The notes beneath the pieces were generated by a model, which saw only the letters and a list, made by a program, of their open reading frames with translations, did not search any database and was not told where the DNA came from. The position numbers and the translations under genes were made by a program. Shown piece by piece: positions 1-7,610 of a DNA stretch of 16,063 nucleotides. The first letter of the stretch is position 1, and each line of letters starts with the position of its first letter. The stretch is from DATGEO01 sp035310015 (GTDB lineage: Bacteria; Chloroflexota; Dormibacteria; Dormibacterales; Dormibacteraceae): the NCBI GenBank assembly GCA_035310015.1, contig DATGEO010000082.1, positions 1 through 16,063 of the forward strand, given 5' to 3'.

Positions 1-1
1 G

Positions 2-517
2 TTCGCCACGACCGCCTTCGGCCAGGGCGTCGACGTGAACATGGTGCAGATGCTCGCGGCCGTCAACGTGATCGCCAACGGCGGCCGCTACGCGCCGCCG
101 CACGTGGTGGACCGGATCGGCACGCAGCTCAACCCGATCGAACTGCAGCCGCAGCGCCAGGTCATCAGCCCCGCGACCGCCGCGCAGATGACCGCGATGA
201 TGGAGCAGGTCGTGCAGAACGGCTCCGGCTGGAGCTCCCGGGTGCGGGGCTTCGAGACGGACCAGGCGGGCAAGACGGGGACGTCGCAGATGCCGGTGAA
301 CGGCAGGTACACCTTGAACGTGTGGGCGTCGTTCGTGGGCTTCCTCCCGGCGCAGCATCCGAAGTTCACCATGCTGGTCGTCATTCGCAAGCCGAACTAC
401 CCCGGCAGTGACCACGACTGGACGCTCAACGACGGCTACCTCACGGCGGCGCCGATCTGGCAGAAGATCGCGCAGAGCATGGTCGTCGACTGGCGGATAA
501 CGCCCGACCCGAAGTAG
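2..517 (+). CDS. ftsI: Septal penicillin-binding protein (class B transpeptidase, FtsI/PBP2B type), 3' end only
   Basis: This is the C-terminal ~171 residues of a class B PBP; the 5' end lies outside the window and the reading frame is open from base 2. The enzyme cross-links septal peptidoglycan stem peptides on the outer face of the membrane. Visible features are the TAFGQG stretch that precedes the last part of the transpeptidase domain (bases 2-31) and the KTGT active-site motif at bases 272-283. The KTG lysine lies in the sequence AGKTGTSQMP. The protein ends about 79 residues after KTG, so it has no C-terminal PASTA domains, unlike SpoVD or PBP2x. murF follows after 13 bp, with no murE between them, although many Gram-positive clusters have one there. 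The assignment to FtsI rather than another class B PBP rests on the position beside murF/mraY/ftsW. Confidence 0.9.
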   Translation, partial: FATTAFGQGVDVNMVQMLAAVNVIANGGRYAPPHVVDRIGTQLNPIELQPQRQVISPATAAQMTAMMEQVVQNGSGWSSRVRGFETDQAGKTGTSQMPVNGRYTLNVWASFVGFLPAQHPKFTMLVVIRKPNYPGSDHDWTLNDGYLTAAPIWQKIAQSMVVDWRITPDPK

Positions 518-530
518 CGTTTTCTCTCAA

Positions 531-1865
531 GTGAGGCTGACGCTCCTCCAGATCATGGAGGTGACAGGCGGCGGCGAGGTCGGCGGGACGCAGGTCGGAA
601 ACACCTACGCGACCTTTCACACCGACTCGCGCGAGGTCGTGCCAGGCGGCGTGTTCTTCGCCCTGCGCGGCGCCGAGATGGACGGCCACCGGTTCGTCCC
701 CGACGCCATCGAGCGCGGCGCGGCCGCGGTGGTCGTCGACCGGCGGATGGGCATCGCACCCGGGATCGCCGAGGTCGTCGTGCCGGACACGTGGGCGGCT
801 CTCTACGCCCTCGCGGGCTTCGTCCTGGAGCTGGTCAAGCCGCTGGTCGTCGGCATCACCGGCAGCAACGGCAAGACGTCGACGAAGGAGATGACCGCGG
901 CGGTGCTCGCGGCCAGGTACGACGTCCTGCGCACCACCGGCAACCTCAACACCGAGACGGGCGTGCCGCTCACGCTGCTCCAGCTCCAGCGCGACCACAC
1001 CGCGCTCGTGGTGGAGATGGGGCTCCAGCGCGCAGGCGACATCCGGCGCCTCGCCGAGCTGGCCAAGCCGAGCATCGGCGTGATCACCAACATCGGCGTG
1101 GTGCACATGGAGTTCTTCGAGTCGCAGGAGCGGCTGGCGCGGTCGAAGGGCGAGCTCGTCGCGGCCCTTCCCCCCGAAGGCCATGCGGTGCTGAACGCCG
1201 ACGACAGGTTCTTTCCGCTGCTGCAATCGCTTTCCGCGGCGCCCGTGACCACGTTCGGCATGAGCGCGGGCGACTACCGGGTCAGCGACTACCGACCCCT
1301 GGCCCAGGGATCGGCGTTCACGGTCCGCGGCGAGCGCATCCGGCTCGCCATCGGCGGGCGGCACCAGGCTCTCAACGCCGCCGCGGCCCTGGCCGCGGGC
1401 GAGGCCGCCGGCGTGCCCGTGGCCGATGCGGCCGCGCGGCTGGCCGGCGTCAGCGTCGACCACCGCCTGGAGGAGAAGCCCACGCCGGAGGGTGTGATCG
1501 TCGTCGACGACGCCTACAACGCGAGCCCCGAGTCGATGCTGGCCGCCTTCGACGCGATGGCCGAGCGGCGCGGCGGCGCGCGCCTTCTCGCGGTCCTCGG
1601 GCACATGGGCGAGCTGGGCGACCTCGCCGAGCAGTCGCACCGCCGCGTCGGCGAACGCGCGCGTGAGGTGTTCGACGCGGTCGCGGTCGTCGACTCTCCG
1701 CTCGGCCGGATACTGGCCGAGGCCGCGCACGCCGAGGTCGTGCCCGACAACCCCGCCGCGGCGGAGTGGGTGCGCCGCCACGCCAACCGGGGCGATCGAG
1801 TCCTGGTCAAGGGCTCGCACAGCCGCCGCCTCGAAGAGGTCGTGGCCGGGCTGACCGGCCGATGA
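531..1865 (+). CDS. murF: UDP-N-acetylmuramoyl-tripeptide--D-alanyl-D-alanine ligase (MurF)
   Basis: MurF adds the D-Ala-D-Ala dipeptide to UDP-MurNAc-tripeptide using ATP, the last cytoplasmic ligase step of peptidoglycan precursor synthesis. The 444 residues match the usual length. The P-loop reads GSNGKTSTKEM (about residues 107-117). The substrate-site run GNLNTETGVPLTLL resembles the family NxNNExGxP motif. VVEMG, VITNIG and VDDAYNASPESM (the C-terminal domain signature) follow in order, and VLVKGSHSRRLE near the end matches the KGSRxxxxE motif. I chose the GTG at 531 because it supplies the conserved N-terminal MxLTLxxI strand; an ATG at 555 would remove it. No Shine-Dalgarno is visible before 531, so coupling to ftsI is likely. 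The TGA overlaps the mraY ATG (ATGA). Confidence 0.96.
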   Translation: MRLTLLQIMEVTGGGEVGGTQVGNTYATFHTDSREVVPGGVFFALRGAEMDGHRFVPDAIERGAAAVVVDRRMGIAPGIAEVVVPDTWAALYALAGFVLELVKPLVVGITGSNGKTSTKEMTAAVLAARYDVLRTTGNLNTETGVPLTLLQLQRDHTALVVEMGLQRAGDIRRLAELAKPSIGVITNIGVVHMEFFESQERLARSKGELVAALPPEGHAVLNADDRFFPLLQSLSAAPVTTFGMSAGDYRVSDYRPLAQGSAFTVRGERIRLAIGGRHQALNAAAALAAGEAAGVPVADAAARLAGVSVDHRLEEKPTPEGVIVVDDAYNASPESMLAAFDAMAERRGGARLLAVLGHMGELGDLAEQSHRRVGERAREVFDAVAVVDSPLGRILAEAAHAEVVPDNPAAAEWVRRHANRGDRVLVKGSHSRRLEEVVAGLTGR

Positions 1866-2788
1866 TCCTCGACGCGGTCACGTTCGTCGTGGCCTTCGCC
1901 GTCGCCCTCGCCCTCTACCCGCTGATGATTCGACTGCTCCGACACCTGCGGTCGGGTCAGGTCATCCAGGAGGAGCTGCCGGACTCGCACCAGAAGAAGG
2001 CGGGCACGCCGACCGGCGGCGGCATCCTCTTCGTCGCCCTCGCGCTCGCCGGCGGCGCGCTGGCGGCGCTGGCGGGCCACAGCGGCGCGCTGCCGGCGAT
2101 CGCGGGCCTGCTCGCAGGAGGCCTGATCGGCTTCGTCGATGACATCAGCAAGCTGCGCCGCGGCTCGATCGGCATCCCGGCTCGCCTCAAGCTCCCGATC
2201 CAGGTCGTGATCGGGTTGATCGTGGCCTGGATCGCGACCGGCGCCGGCATCCAGTCGCCCAGCTCGTGGCCGTACCTGCTGCTGGCCCTGGTCGCCGTCG
2301 TCGGCACCGCGAACGCGGTGAACATCACCGACGGCATGGACGGCCTGGCAGCGGGCCTGTCGATCATCGCGATCGGCGCCACGGTGCTGTTCCTCCCGGG
2401 CGCGCCGGCGGGCGAGAAGGCCGTCGCGATGGCGCTTTCCGGCGCCCTCGCGGCGTTTCTCGTGTTCAACCGCCATCCCGCGCGCGTGTTCATGGGCGAC
2501 ACCGGCGCGTTGGCCATCGGTTTCGCGCTGGCCGCGATGGCGATCCAGCAGCACCTCGTCCTCCTGCTGCCGATCGTCGGTCTCGTGTTCGTGCTCGAGA
2601 CGCTGTCTGTCATCATTCAGGTGGCCTACTTCAAGGCCACCGGCGGACGCCGGGTGTTCAAGATGACCCCGATCCACTACACGTTCCATCACGAGGGTTG
2701 GTCTGAGAATCGCATCGCGCTCTCTTTCTGGGGCGCGGGGCTCGTCTCGGCTTTGGCCGCCGTCGGGGTGGAAAAGCTCGTCTCGTGA
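1862..2788 (+). CDS. mraY: Phospho-N-acetylmuramoyl-pentapeptide transferase (MraY), lipid I synthase
   Basis: MraY is an integral membrane enzyme that transfers phospho-MurNAc-pentapeptide from UDP to undecaprenyl phosphate, making lipid I. The 308-residue protein is slightly short for the family (often 320-360). Motifs in order are KKAGTPTGGG (residues 45-54, usually TPTMGG), GFVDD (90-94, the catalytic Asp pair), NAVNITDGMDGLA (151-163), FMGDTGALAIG (210-220, usually TGSLALG) and TPIHYTFHHEGW (269-280). The last corresponds to the PIHHHFExxGW motif, but the second and third histidines are Tyr and Thr. About nine hydrophobic segments are visible. I chose the ATG at 1862 because the hydrophobic N-terminus (MILDAVTFVVAF) starts there and it overlaps the murF stop. 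A longer frame from 1766 only adds an Arg/Pro-rich shadow of murF. The TGA overlaps the murD GTG. Confidence 0.94.
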   Translation: MILDAVTFVVAFAVALALYPLMIRLLRHLRSGQVIQEELPDSHQKKAGTPTGGGILFVALALAGGALAALAGHSGALPAIAGLLAGGLIGFVDDISKLRRGSIGIPARLKLPIQVVIGLIVAWIATGAGIQSPSSWPYLLLALVAVVGTANAVNITDGMDGLAAGLSIIAIGATVLFLPGAPAGEKAVAMALSGALAAFLVFNRHPARVFMGDTGALAIGFALAAMAIQQHLVLLLPIVGLVFVLETLSVIIQVAYFKATGGRRVFKMTPIHYTFHHEGWSENRIALSFWGAGLVSALAAVGVEKLVS

Positions 2789-4050
2789 CGGTACTGGTGG
2801 TCGGCGCGGCGCGCAGCGGCGTCGCCCTCGCCAACCATCTGTCGGCCGCCGGTGAGCGGGTGCGCGTCGCCGACCGCAAGCCGCGCGAGCAGCTCGAGGA
2901 CGCCATCGCCCAGATGCCGCGTGACGTCGAGCTGCGGCTCGGAGCGCAGGACGCGAGCGTGCTCGACGGCGTGAGCGCCGTCTACGCGAGCCCCGGCGTG
3001 CCCTGGGACTCGGATCTCCTGAACCAAGCGCGCGCCCGCGGCATCCGCGTGTCCAGCGAGATCGACCTGTTCCTGTCGCTGTGCCCGGGCACGGTCGTCG
3101 GCATCACGGGCACGAACGGCAAGACGACGACCACCGCGCTGACCGGCGACGTGCTTGCGGCCGGGGACCGCCCGGTCGTCGTCGGCGGGAACATCGGCGA
3201 CACCGTTCTCGATCGCCTGCCCGAGATCTCGCCCGATCACTGGGTCGTGCTCGAGCTGTCGAGCTTCCAGCTCGAGTCGATCGAACGGCCGCGCCTGCAC
3301 GTGGGCGTCATCCTCAACATCACGCCGGATCACCTCGATCGCCACAAGACGTTCGAGCGCTACGTCGACATCAAGGCGCGGATCATCGAGTTCGCCGAGC
3401 CCGAGGATTTCGCCGTGCTCAACGGCAGGGACCATGCGGTGCGCGCCCTCGCCTCGCGCACGCGCGCGCGCGTCGTGTGGTTCGACGAGCACCGGCCCGT
3501 GCCGCCGATGCCCATCCCCGGCCGGCACAACCTCGAGAACGCGCTCGCGGCCGCGGCGGTCGGCCGCATCGCGGGCCTGCCGGACGAGACCATCAACCAT
3601 GCCATCGCGTCCTTCAAAGGCGTCGAGCACCGCCTCGAGCTCGTCGGCGAGTGGGACGGCGTGCGCTGGTACAACGACTCCAAGGCCACGAACCCCGACG
3701 CCGGCCGCGTGGCGCTGACCTCGTTTCCCGGCACGCCGCTCGTGCTCATCGCCGGGGGCTACGGCAGCGGCTTCGAGCTGGGGGAGTGGGTGAGGGAGGT
3801 CATCGAGCACGTCACGGCGGTCGTCCTCATGGGCGCGTCCGCCGACCTGCTCGCGACCGAGCTGCGGCTGCACCCGAAGGTGATGCGCGCGCAGAGCCTC
3901 GCCGAGGCGGTCGACGTCGCGGCCGGGCTCGCGCCGCCCGGAGGGGTCGTCCTGCTCAGCCCGGCCTACAAGAGCTTCGACATGTTCAAAGACTTCGAGG
4001 ATCGCGGGCGCCAGTTCAAGGAGCTCGTGCGGCGGAGGTTCGCCGCGTGA
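2785..4050 (+). CDS. murD: UDP-N-acetylmuramoylalanine--D-glutamate ligase (MurD)
   Basis: MurD is the cytoplasmic ATP-dependent ligase that adds D-Glu to UDP-MurNAc-L-Ala. At 421 residues it is a little shorter than typical (about 435-450). The N-terminal Rossmann-like strand TVLVVGAARSG binds UDP. The P-loop is GITGTNGKTTTT (residues 107-117). ELSSFQLE (157-164) and ILNITPDHLDRH (176-187) follow. Lys197 in YVDIKARI sits where the carbamylated lysine is expected. PGRHNLENALAA, WYNDSKATNPDA (295-306) and SPAYKSFDMFKDFEDRG form the rest. Two departures stand out. The segment between VVWFD and PGRHNLEN is very short, and the usual basic residue in the GG-D-K/R-G motif is missing (GGYGSGFEL, 324-332). 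The GTG start overlaps the mraY TGA. ftsW begins 31 bp after the stop. Confidence 0.95.
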   Translation: MTVLVVGAARSGVALANHLSAAGERVRVADRKPREQLEDAIAQMPRDVELRLGAQDASVLDGVSAVYASPGVPWDSDLLNQARARGIRVSSEIDLFLSLCPGTVVGITGTNGKTTTTALTGDVLAAGDRPVVVGGNIGDTVLDRLPEISPDHWVVLELSSFQLESIERPRLHVGVILNITPDHLDRHKTFERYVDIKARIIEFAEPEDFAVLNGRDHAVRALASRTRARVVWFDEHRPVPPMPIPGRHNLENALAAAAVGRIAGLPDETINHAIASFKGVEHRLELVGEWDGVRWYNDSKATNPDAGRVALTSFPGTPLVLIAGGYGSGFELGEWVREVIEHVTAVVLMGASADLLATELRLHPKVMRAQSLAEAVDVAAGLAPPGGVVLLSPAYKSFDMFKDFEDRGRQFKELVRRRFAA

Positions 4051-4069
4051 GCTTAATCCCCACGAACTC

Positions 4070-4074
4070 GGAGG
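4070..4074 (+). promoter_or_regulatory. Ribosome binding site of ftsW
   Basis: GGAGG lies 7 nt before the GTG at 4082, in the only gap (31 bp) within the murF-to-murC run. It fixes the ftsW start and indicates that FtsW is initiated independently of murD coupling. Confidence 0.7.
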
Positions 4075-4081
4075 CTGCGCC

Positions 4082-5314
4082 GTGAGTTCGCGGGGACCCC
4101 TAACGATCACTCGCACCAACCAGCCCGATCGCTACCTGCTCTTCGTCACCGTGCTGCTTTGCGCGGCGGGCCTTGTCATGGTCACGAGCGCGAGCGTCGC
4201 GTTCGCCTACACGCAGCATCAGTCGGCCTTCTACTACGCCGAGCGGCAGACCGTGTGGATGGTCATCGGCTTCGTCGCCCTGTTCGTGCTGAGCAAGCTC
4301 GACTACCGCAAGCTGCGGCCGCTCGCGCCCGCGGGCGCCGTGGTCGCCGGGCTGATGATGGTTCTCGTCCTCGTGCCGCACCTCGGCGTCTCCGTCAACG
4401 GCGCCCGGCGGTGGTTCGACGCCGGGCCGTTCGGAACCTTCGAGCCGTCCGAGCTGGGGAAGCTCGCCTTCGCGGTCTTCATCGCCTACTGGATCGACCG
4501 GCGCGGCGCCGAGATCACGGACTTCAAGCGCGGCTTGATCCCTTTCGCCGCCATGCTCGCCGGCGTCCTCGCCCTTCTGATGCTGCAGAAGGACCTCGGC
4601 ACCGCGATCGTGATGGTCGGCATCTTCGTCAGCGCCTACTGGGCAGGGGGCGGCCGCGTGCGCCACGTCGTGCTGCTGCTGGCGGTGCTGCTCCTCGCCT
4701 TCGTGGCGCTGACGCTCGTCGAGCCCTACCGGTTTGCGAGGCTTGTCTCGTGGCAGAACCCTCTCGCCGATCCGCTCGGCGCCGGTTTCCAGTCGACGCA
4801 GTCGATCTACGGGCTGGCGTCGGGCGGCTTCTTCGGCGTCGGCATCGGGCACTCGGTCGAGAAGTACGGCTGGCTGCCCGAGGCGCACACCGACTTCATC
4901 TTCGCGATCATCGGCGAGGAGACCGGCCTGGTGGGCACGACGCTGGTGATGCTCGGCTTCCTCTTCTTCGGCTGGCGCGGCTATCGGGCCGCGATGCGCG
5001 CGGGGGACACTTTCGGCGTCTCGCTCGCCACCGGCCTGACGACGTGGATCACGTTCGAGGCGCTGCTGAACATGGCGACGGTCACCAACACGATCCCGAT
5101 CACCGGCGTTCCGCTGCCGTTCTTCAGCTACGGCGGCACGGCGCTCGCCAGCACGCTCGCGGCGGTCGGGCTGCTGCTGAGCATCGCCCGCCGCGGCGGG
5201 ACAGCCCCCAATTCACGAAATCACAGAGGTGCGTATGCGGCTCCTGATCGCGGGCGGGGGGACCGGTGGTCACCTCTTTCCGGCACTCGCCGTGGCCAAA
5301 GCCTTCCGCGCTGA
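4082..5314 (+). CDS. ftsW: Septal peptidoglycan glycosyltransferase FtsW (SEDS family)
   Basis: FtsW polymerises lipid II glycan strands at the septum, working with the class B PBP encoded upstream. The 410-residue protein has about ten hydrophobic segments starting near residue 18. SEDS signatures include NGARRWF (106-112), EPSELGKLAF (121-130) and QKDLGTA (169-175). The run from WQNPLADPLGAGFQSTQS continues into the extracellular loop PEAHTDFIFAIIGEE (266-280); Asp271 there matches the position reported as catalytic in SEDS enzymes. PITGVPLPFFSYGGTA (339-354) follows. FtsW rather than RodA is inferred from the position between murD and murG. The GTG start has a well-spaced GGAGG. The conserved part ends near residue 371 (SIARRG). 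A further ~40 Arg/Gly/Pro-rich residues follow, and the last 80 bp overlap the 5' end of murG. Confidence 0.93.
   Translation: MSSRGPLTITRTNQPDRYLLFVTVLLCAAGLVMVTSASVAFAYTQHQSAFYYAERQTVWMVIGFVALFVLSKLDYRKLRPLAPAGAVVAGLMMVLVLVPHLGVSVNGARRWFDAGPFGTFEPSELGKLAFAVFIAYWIDRRGAEITDFKRGLIPFAAMLAGVLALLMLQKDLGTAIVMVGIFVSAYWAGGGRVRHVVLLLAVLLLAFVALTLVEPYRFARLVSWQNPLADPLGAGFQSTQSIYGLASGGFFGVGIGHSVEKYGWLPEAHTDFIFAIIGEETGLVGTTLVMLGFLFFGWRGYRAAMRAGDTFGVSLATGLTTWITFEALLNMATVTNTIPITGVPLPFFSYGGTALASTLAAVGLLLSIARRGGTAPNSRNHRGAYAAPDRGRGDRWSPLSGTRRGQSLPR
5225..5230 (+). promoter_or_regulatory. Ribosome binding site of murG
   Basis: AGAGGT, with GAGG at 5226-5229, lies 5 nt before the ATG at 5235 and inside the ftsW coding sequence. 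It supports the ATG at 5235 as the murG start rather than the in-frame GTG at 5229, which overlaps the Shine-Dalgarno itself. Confidence 0.65.
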
Positions 5315-6284
5315 AAACCGCGGGTCGGTGCTGATGGTCGGCCGCTCGGGCGGCCCGGAGGAGCGCGCCGTGCCCGAGGCGGGGTTCGAGCTCGAGACAG
5401 TGAACGTGCGCGGCCTCGACCGCGATGCCCTGTGGAAAAACGTCGCTCTGCCGTACCTCATCCCCGCGGCCCTGCGCGCCGGCCTCCGGATCGTCGACCG
5501 CTTCCAGCCCGACGTGGTGCTGGGGATGGGCGGCTACGTGATGGCGCCCGCGGTCGCCGCGGCGCGCATGCGCCGCATCCCATACGTGCTGCATGAGAAG
5601 GACGTGAGGCCCGGCCTCGCCACCAGGATGTTCGCCGGCGGCGCCGCCTGCGTATGCACGACCCTGCCCGGAACCGAGAAGTCGTTAAAGGCGCCCCGCA
5701 TCGTCCAGACCGGCGTGCCGCTGCGCGACGGCTTCGATCCGCGGTCGCCCAACGTGCCGCCGCGAGTGCTGCTCGTGACCGGCGGGAGCCAGGGCGCGCG
5801 CAATCTCAACCAGACGGTCTGGGCCGCGCTGGACGAGCTCACCCGGCGCTACGAGCAGGTGATCCATGTCGCCGGCCGCCAGGGCGAATCGGGGGTCGCG
5901 GTGCACGAGCGCCGCCGCTACCTGGGCATGAGCTTCACCGAGGACATGGCGGGCCTGATGGCGCAGGCGGACCTGGTCGTCTGCCGGGCGGGGGTCGGAA
6001 CGATCGCCGAGGCCACCGCCGTCGGCCTGCCGATGGTGCTGGTACCGGGCACGTTCGGCGGCGCCCACCAGGAGGCGAACGCCGCGGCGATGGTCGAGGC
6101 CGGCGCCGCGGTGCGCATCCCCGACAGGGACCTGACGCCCAAGCGGCTCCTCGACGTCCTCGACTCCTTCGACCCCGAGCGCCTGCGCGCGATGGCCAAG
6201 GCCTCGGCCGCCGCCGGACGGCGCGACGCGGCCGAGCGGGTCCTGCGCGTTCTCGATGAGGTGGCCGGGGAGGTTCGGGGTTGA
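5235..6284 (+). CDS. murG: UDP-GlcNAc:lipid I GlcNAc transferase (MurG), lipid II synthase
   Basis: MurG is a peripheral membrane GT-B glycosyltransferase that adds GlcNAc to lipid I on the cytoplasmic face. From the ATG at 5235 it has 349 residues, the normal length. The N-terminal G-loop is AGGGTGGHLFPALAVAKAF (about residues 6-24). VLGMGGYVMAPAVAAA is the second Gly-rich loop, and LHEKDVRPGLATR replaces the usual HEQNxxxGxxN. The C-terminal domain shows VTGGSQGARNLNQ and the donor-binding CRAGVGTIAEATAVGLPMVL...GAHQEANA. The start is inside ftsW, giving an 80-bp overlap. The TGA overlaps the murC TTG, so murG and murC are probably translationally coupled. Confidence 0.95.
   Translation: MRLLIAGGGTGGHLFPALAVAKAFRAENRGSVLMVGRSGGPEERAVPEAGFELETVNVRGLDRDALWKNVALPYLIPAALRAGLRIVDRFQPDVVLGMGGYVMAPAVAAARMRRIPYVLHEKDVRPGLATRMFAGGAACVCTTLPGTEKSLKAPRIVQTGVPLRDGFDPRSPNVPPRVLLVTGGSQGARNLNQTVWAALDELTRRYEQVIHVAGRQGESGVAVHERRRYLGMSFTEDMAGLMAQADLVVCRAGVGTIAEATAVGLPMVLVPGTFGGAHQEANAAAMVEAGAAVRIPDRDLTPKRLLDVLDSFDPERLRAMAKASAAAGRRDAAERVLRVLDEVAGEVRG
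6267..6273 (+). promoter_or_regulatory. Ribosome binding site of murC
   Basis: GGGGAGG within the last codons of murG lies 7 nt before the TTG at 6281. It supports that TTG as the real murC initiation codon rather than the ATG at 6296. Confidence 0.65.
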
Positions 6285-7582
6285 GGGTTCACCTGATGGG
6301 CATCGGCGGCACTGGAGTTTCGGCGATCGCGCGCGTGCACCTGGCGCGCGGCGACGAGGTTTCAGGCTGCGATCTCCGCGAGTCGGACGTGACCTACGCC
6401 CTCGAGGATGCGGGCGCGCGCATCTCCATCGGCCATGACCCCGAGCACGTGCTGGGCTGCGACCGTCTCATCTACGGCCGCGCGACGGCGCAGGCGGGCG
6501 CCTCGGAGATCGAAGCCGGCCGGGCGATGGGCGTCGAGGTCCTCACTCACGCCGAGGCGCTGGCGGGCATGCTCGCCGAGACCGACTCGATCGGCGTCGC
6601 GGGCTCCGCGGGCAAGACGACGATCACGCACATGATCGGCACGATCCTGGCCAGCGAAGGCTTCGACCCGACGGTCCTGGTGGGCGACGGCGCCAACGTG
6701 CGCACCGGCAGCTCCAGGTGGCTCGTCGCGGAGCTGGACGAATCGGACCGCTCGCTGGTGCTGCATCATCCCCGCCGCGCGCTGGTGAGCAACATCGACT
6801 TCGACCACGCCGACCACTACAAGGACGCGGACGACGTCGCGAGCGTGTTCCAGACCTTCCTCAACGGCCTGCCCGCGGACGGCCTCGCGGTGGTCTGCGC
6901 CGACGACCCGCGCGCCGCGGCGCTGGGCTCGTCCGCGCGCCGCGTCACCTACGGCTTCGTCGACGGCGCCGACTACCGGTGCGGCCGGGAGCGCCCGTTC
7001 CCGATCTTTCACGGCGGCGAGGAGCTGGGTCGCGTGAACCTCCGGCCGCCCGGCTGGCACAACGTGCAGAACGCGACCGGCGCGGCGGCGATGGCGCTGG
7101 AGGCGGGCGTGAGCTTCGCGGGCGTGCGCGCGGGCCTCGAGCAGTTCACCGGCGCGCACCGCCGCCTCGAGTTCATCGGCGTCTTCCAGGGCGCGGCGGT
7201 GTACGACGACTACGGCCACCATCCGGCCAAGGTGCGGGCGACGCTCCAGGCCGCGCGGGAGCTGCGGCACCGACGGCTGATCGTCGTCTTCCAGCCGCAT
7301 CGCTACTCGCGTCTCGCCGCGCTGCTCGACGACTTCGCGCGCGCGTTCGACGGCGCGGATCGCGTCCTCATCCTCGACGTGTACTCGGCGGGCGAGGACA
7401 ACCCGACGGGTATCAGCGCCGGCGACCTGGCCGACCAGATGCCGCGCGGCATCTACGTGGGCGGGTTCGCGGAGGCGCGCGAGGCCCTCGAAGGCCTCGT
7501 CGGTCCCGACGACCTGGTGCTGATCATGGGCGCGGGCGACGTCCGCGAAAAGTTGGGCGATGAGCTGGCGCACAAGATCTAA
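6281..7582 (+). CDS. murC: UDP-N-acetylmuramate--L-alanine ligase (MurC)
   Basis: MurC ligates L-Ala to UDP-MurNAc, the first amino acid of the stem peptide. The 433 residues are close to the usual 450-490. The N-terminal MRVHLMGIGGTGVSA is the UDP-binding strand and loop. The TTG start is needed to keep that strand; the ATG at 6296 would remove it. The P-loop is GVAGSAGKTTITH (residues 105-117). In MurC this is almost always GTHGKTTT, so the Thr-His pair is Ser109-Ala110 here. AELDESDRS and VSNIDFDHADHY match EADESDGS and TNIExDHxDxY. GWHNVQNATGA, AHRRLEFIG, YDDYGHHPAKV, VFQPHRYSR and DVYSAGEDNPTG follow in family order. The last 23 bp, which include the TAA, recur at the start of murB 142 bp downstream. 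Confidence 0.93.
   Translation: MRVHLMGIGGTGVSAIARVHLARGDEVSGCDLRESDVTYALEDAGARISIGHDPEHVLGCDRLIYGRATAQAGASEIEAGRAMGVEVLTHAEALAGMLAETDSIGVAGSAGKTTITHMIGTILASEGFDPTVLVGDGANVRTGSSRWLVAELDESDRSLVLHHPRRALVSNIDFDHADHYKDADDVASVFQTFLNGLPADGLAVVCADDPRAAALGSSARRVTYGFVDGADYRCGRERPFPIFHGGEELGRVNLRPPGWHNVQNATGAAAMALEAGVSFAGVRAGLEQFTGAHRRLEFIGVFQGAAVYDDYGHHPAKVRATLQAARELRHRRLIVVFQPHRYSRLAALLDDFARAFDGADRVLILDVYSAGEDNPTGISAGDLADQMPRGIYVGGFAEAREALEGLVGPDDLVLIMGAGDVREKLGDELAHKI
7560..7582 (+). repeat. Direct repeat, copy 1 (3' end of murC)
   Basis: These 23 bp end with the murC stop codon. They match 7702-7724 at 22 of 23 positions; the only difference is the fifth base, G here and C there. The shared uninterrupted core is ctggcgcacaagatctaa (7565-7582). 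In the other frame this copy would read ATG AGC TGG CGC ACA AGA TCT AA, which is also a workable murB start. It therefore looks like the ancestral murC/murB overlap. Confidence 0.95.
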
Positions 7583-7585
7583 AGG

Positions 7586-7610
7586 CGCGGGGGGATCAGA
7601 TCCCCCCGCG
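7586..7610. repeat. Perfect palindrome 1 (12-bp arms, 1-nt centre)
   Basis: The left arm CGCGGGGGGATC at 7586-7597 and the right arm GATCCCCCCGCG at 7599-7610 are exact reverse complements around A7598. The RNA would form a very stable hairpin just after the murC stop. GAACCCCCC rather than a T tract follows. Confidence 0.9.

Noticed and set aside
1766..1861. Extended N-terminus for MraY beginning at 1766
   Set aside because: It is Arg/Pro/Gly-rich and lies wholly inside the end of murF. The hydrophobic MraY N-terminus begins at the ATG at 1862, which forms an ATGA overlap with the murF stop.
3250..3276. Nine-base inverted repeat inside murD (CTCGAGCTG / CAGCTCGAG)
   Set aside because: It falls exactly on codons of the conserved ELSSFQLE motif, whose Glu, Leu and Ser codons are naturally self-complementary at this GC content.
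2689..4119. Long open frames on the minus strand (also 441-1820, 6362-7717, 8217-9959, 11028-12272)
   Set aside because: High GC removes stop codons from antisense frames. These mirror well-recognised genes and give Arg/Asp/His-rich products without recognisable domains.
5229..5234. GTG at 5229 as the murG start
   Set aside because: It overlaps the Shine-Dalgarno (AGAGGT, 5225-5230). The ATG at 5235 has correct spacing and the usual MurG N-terminus.
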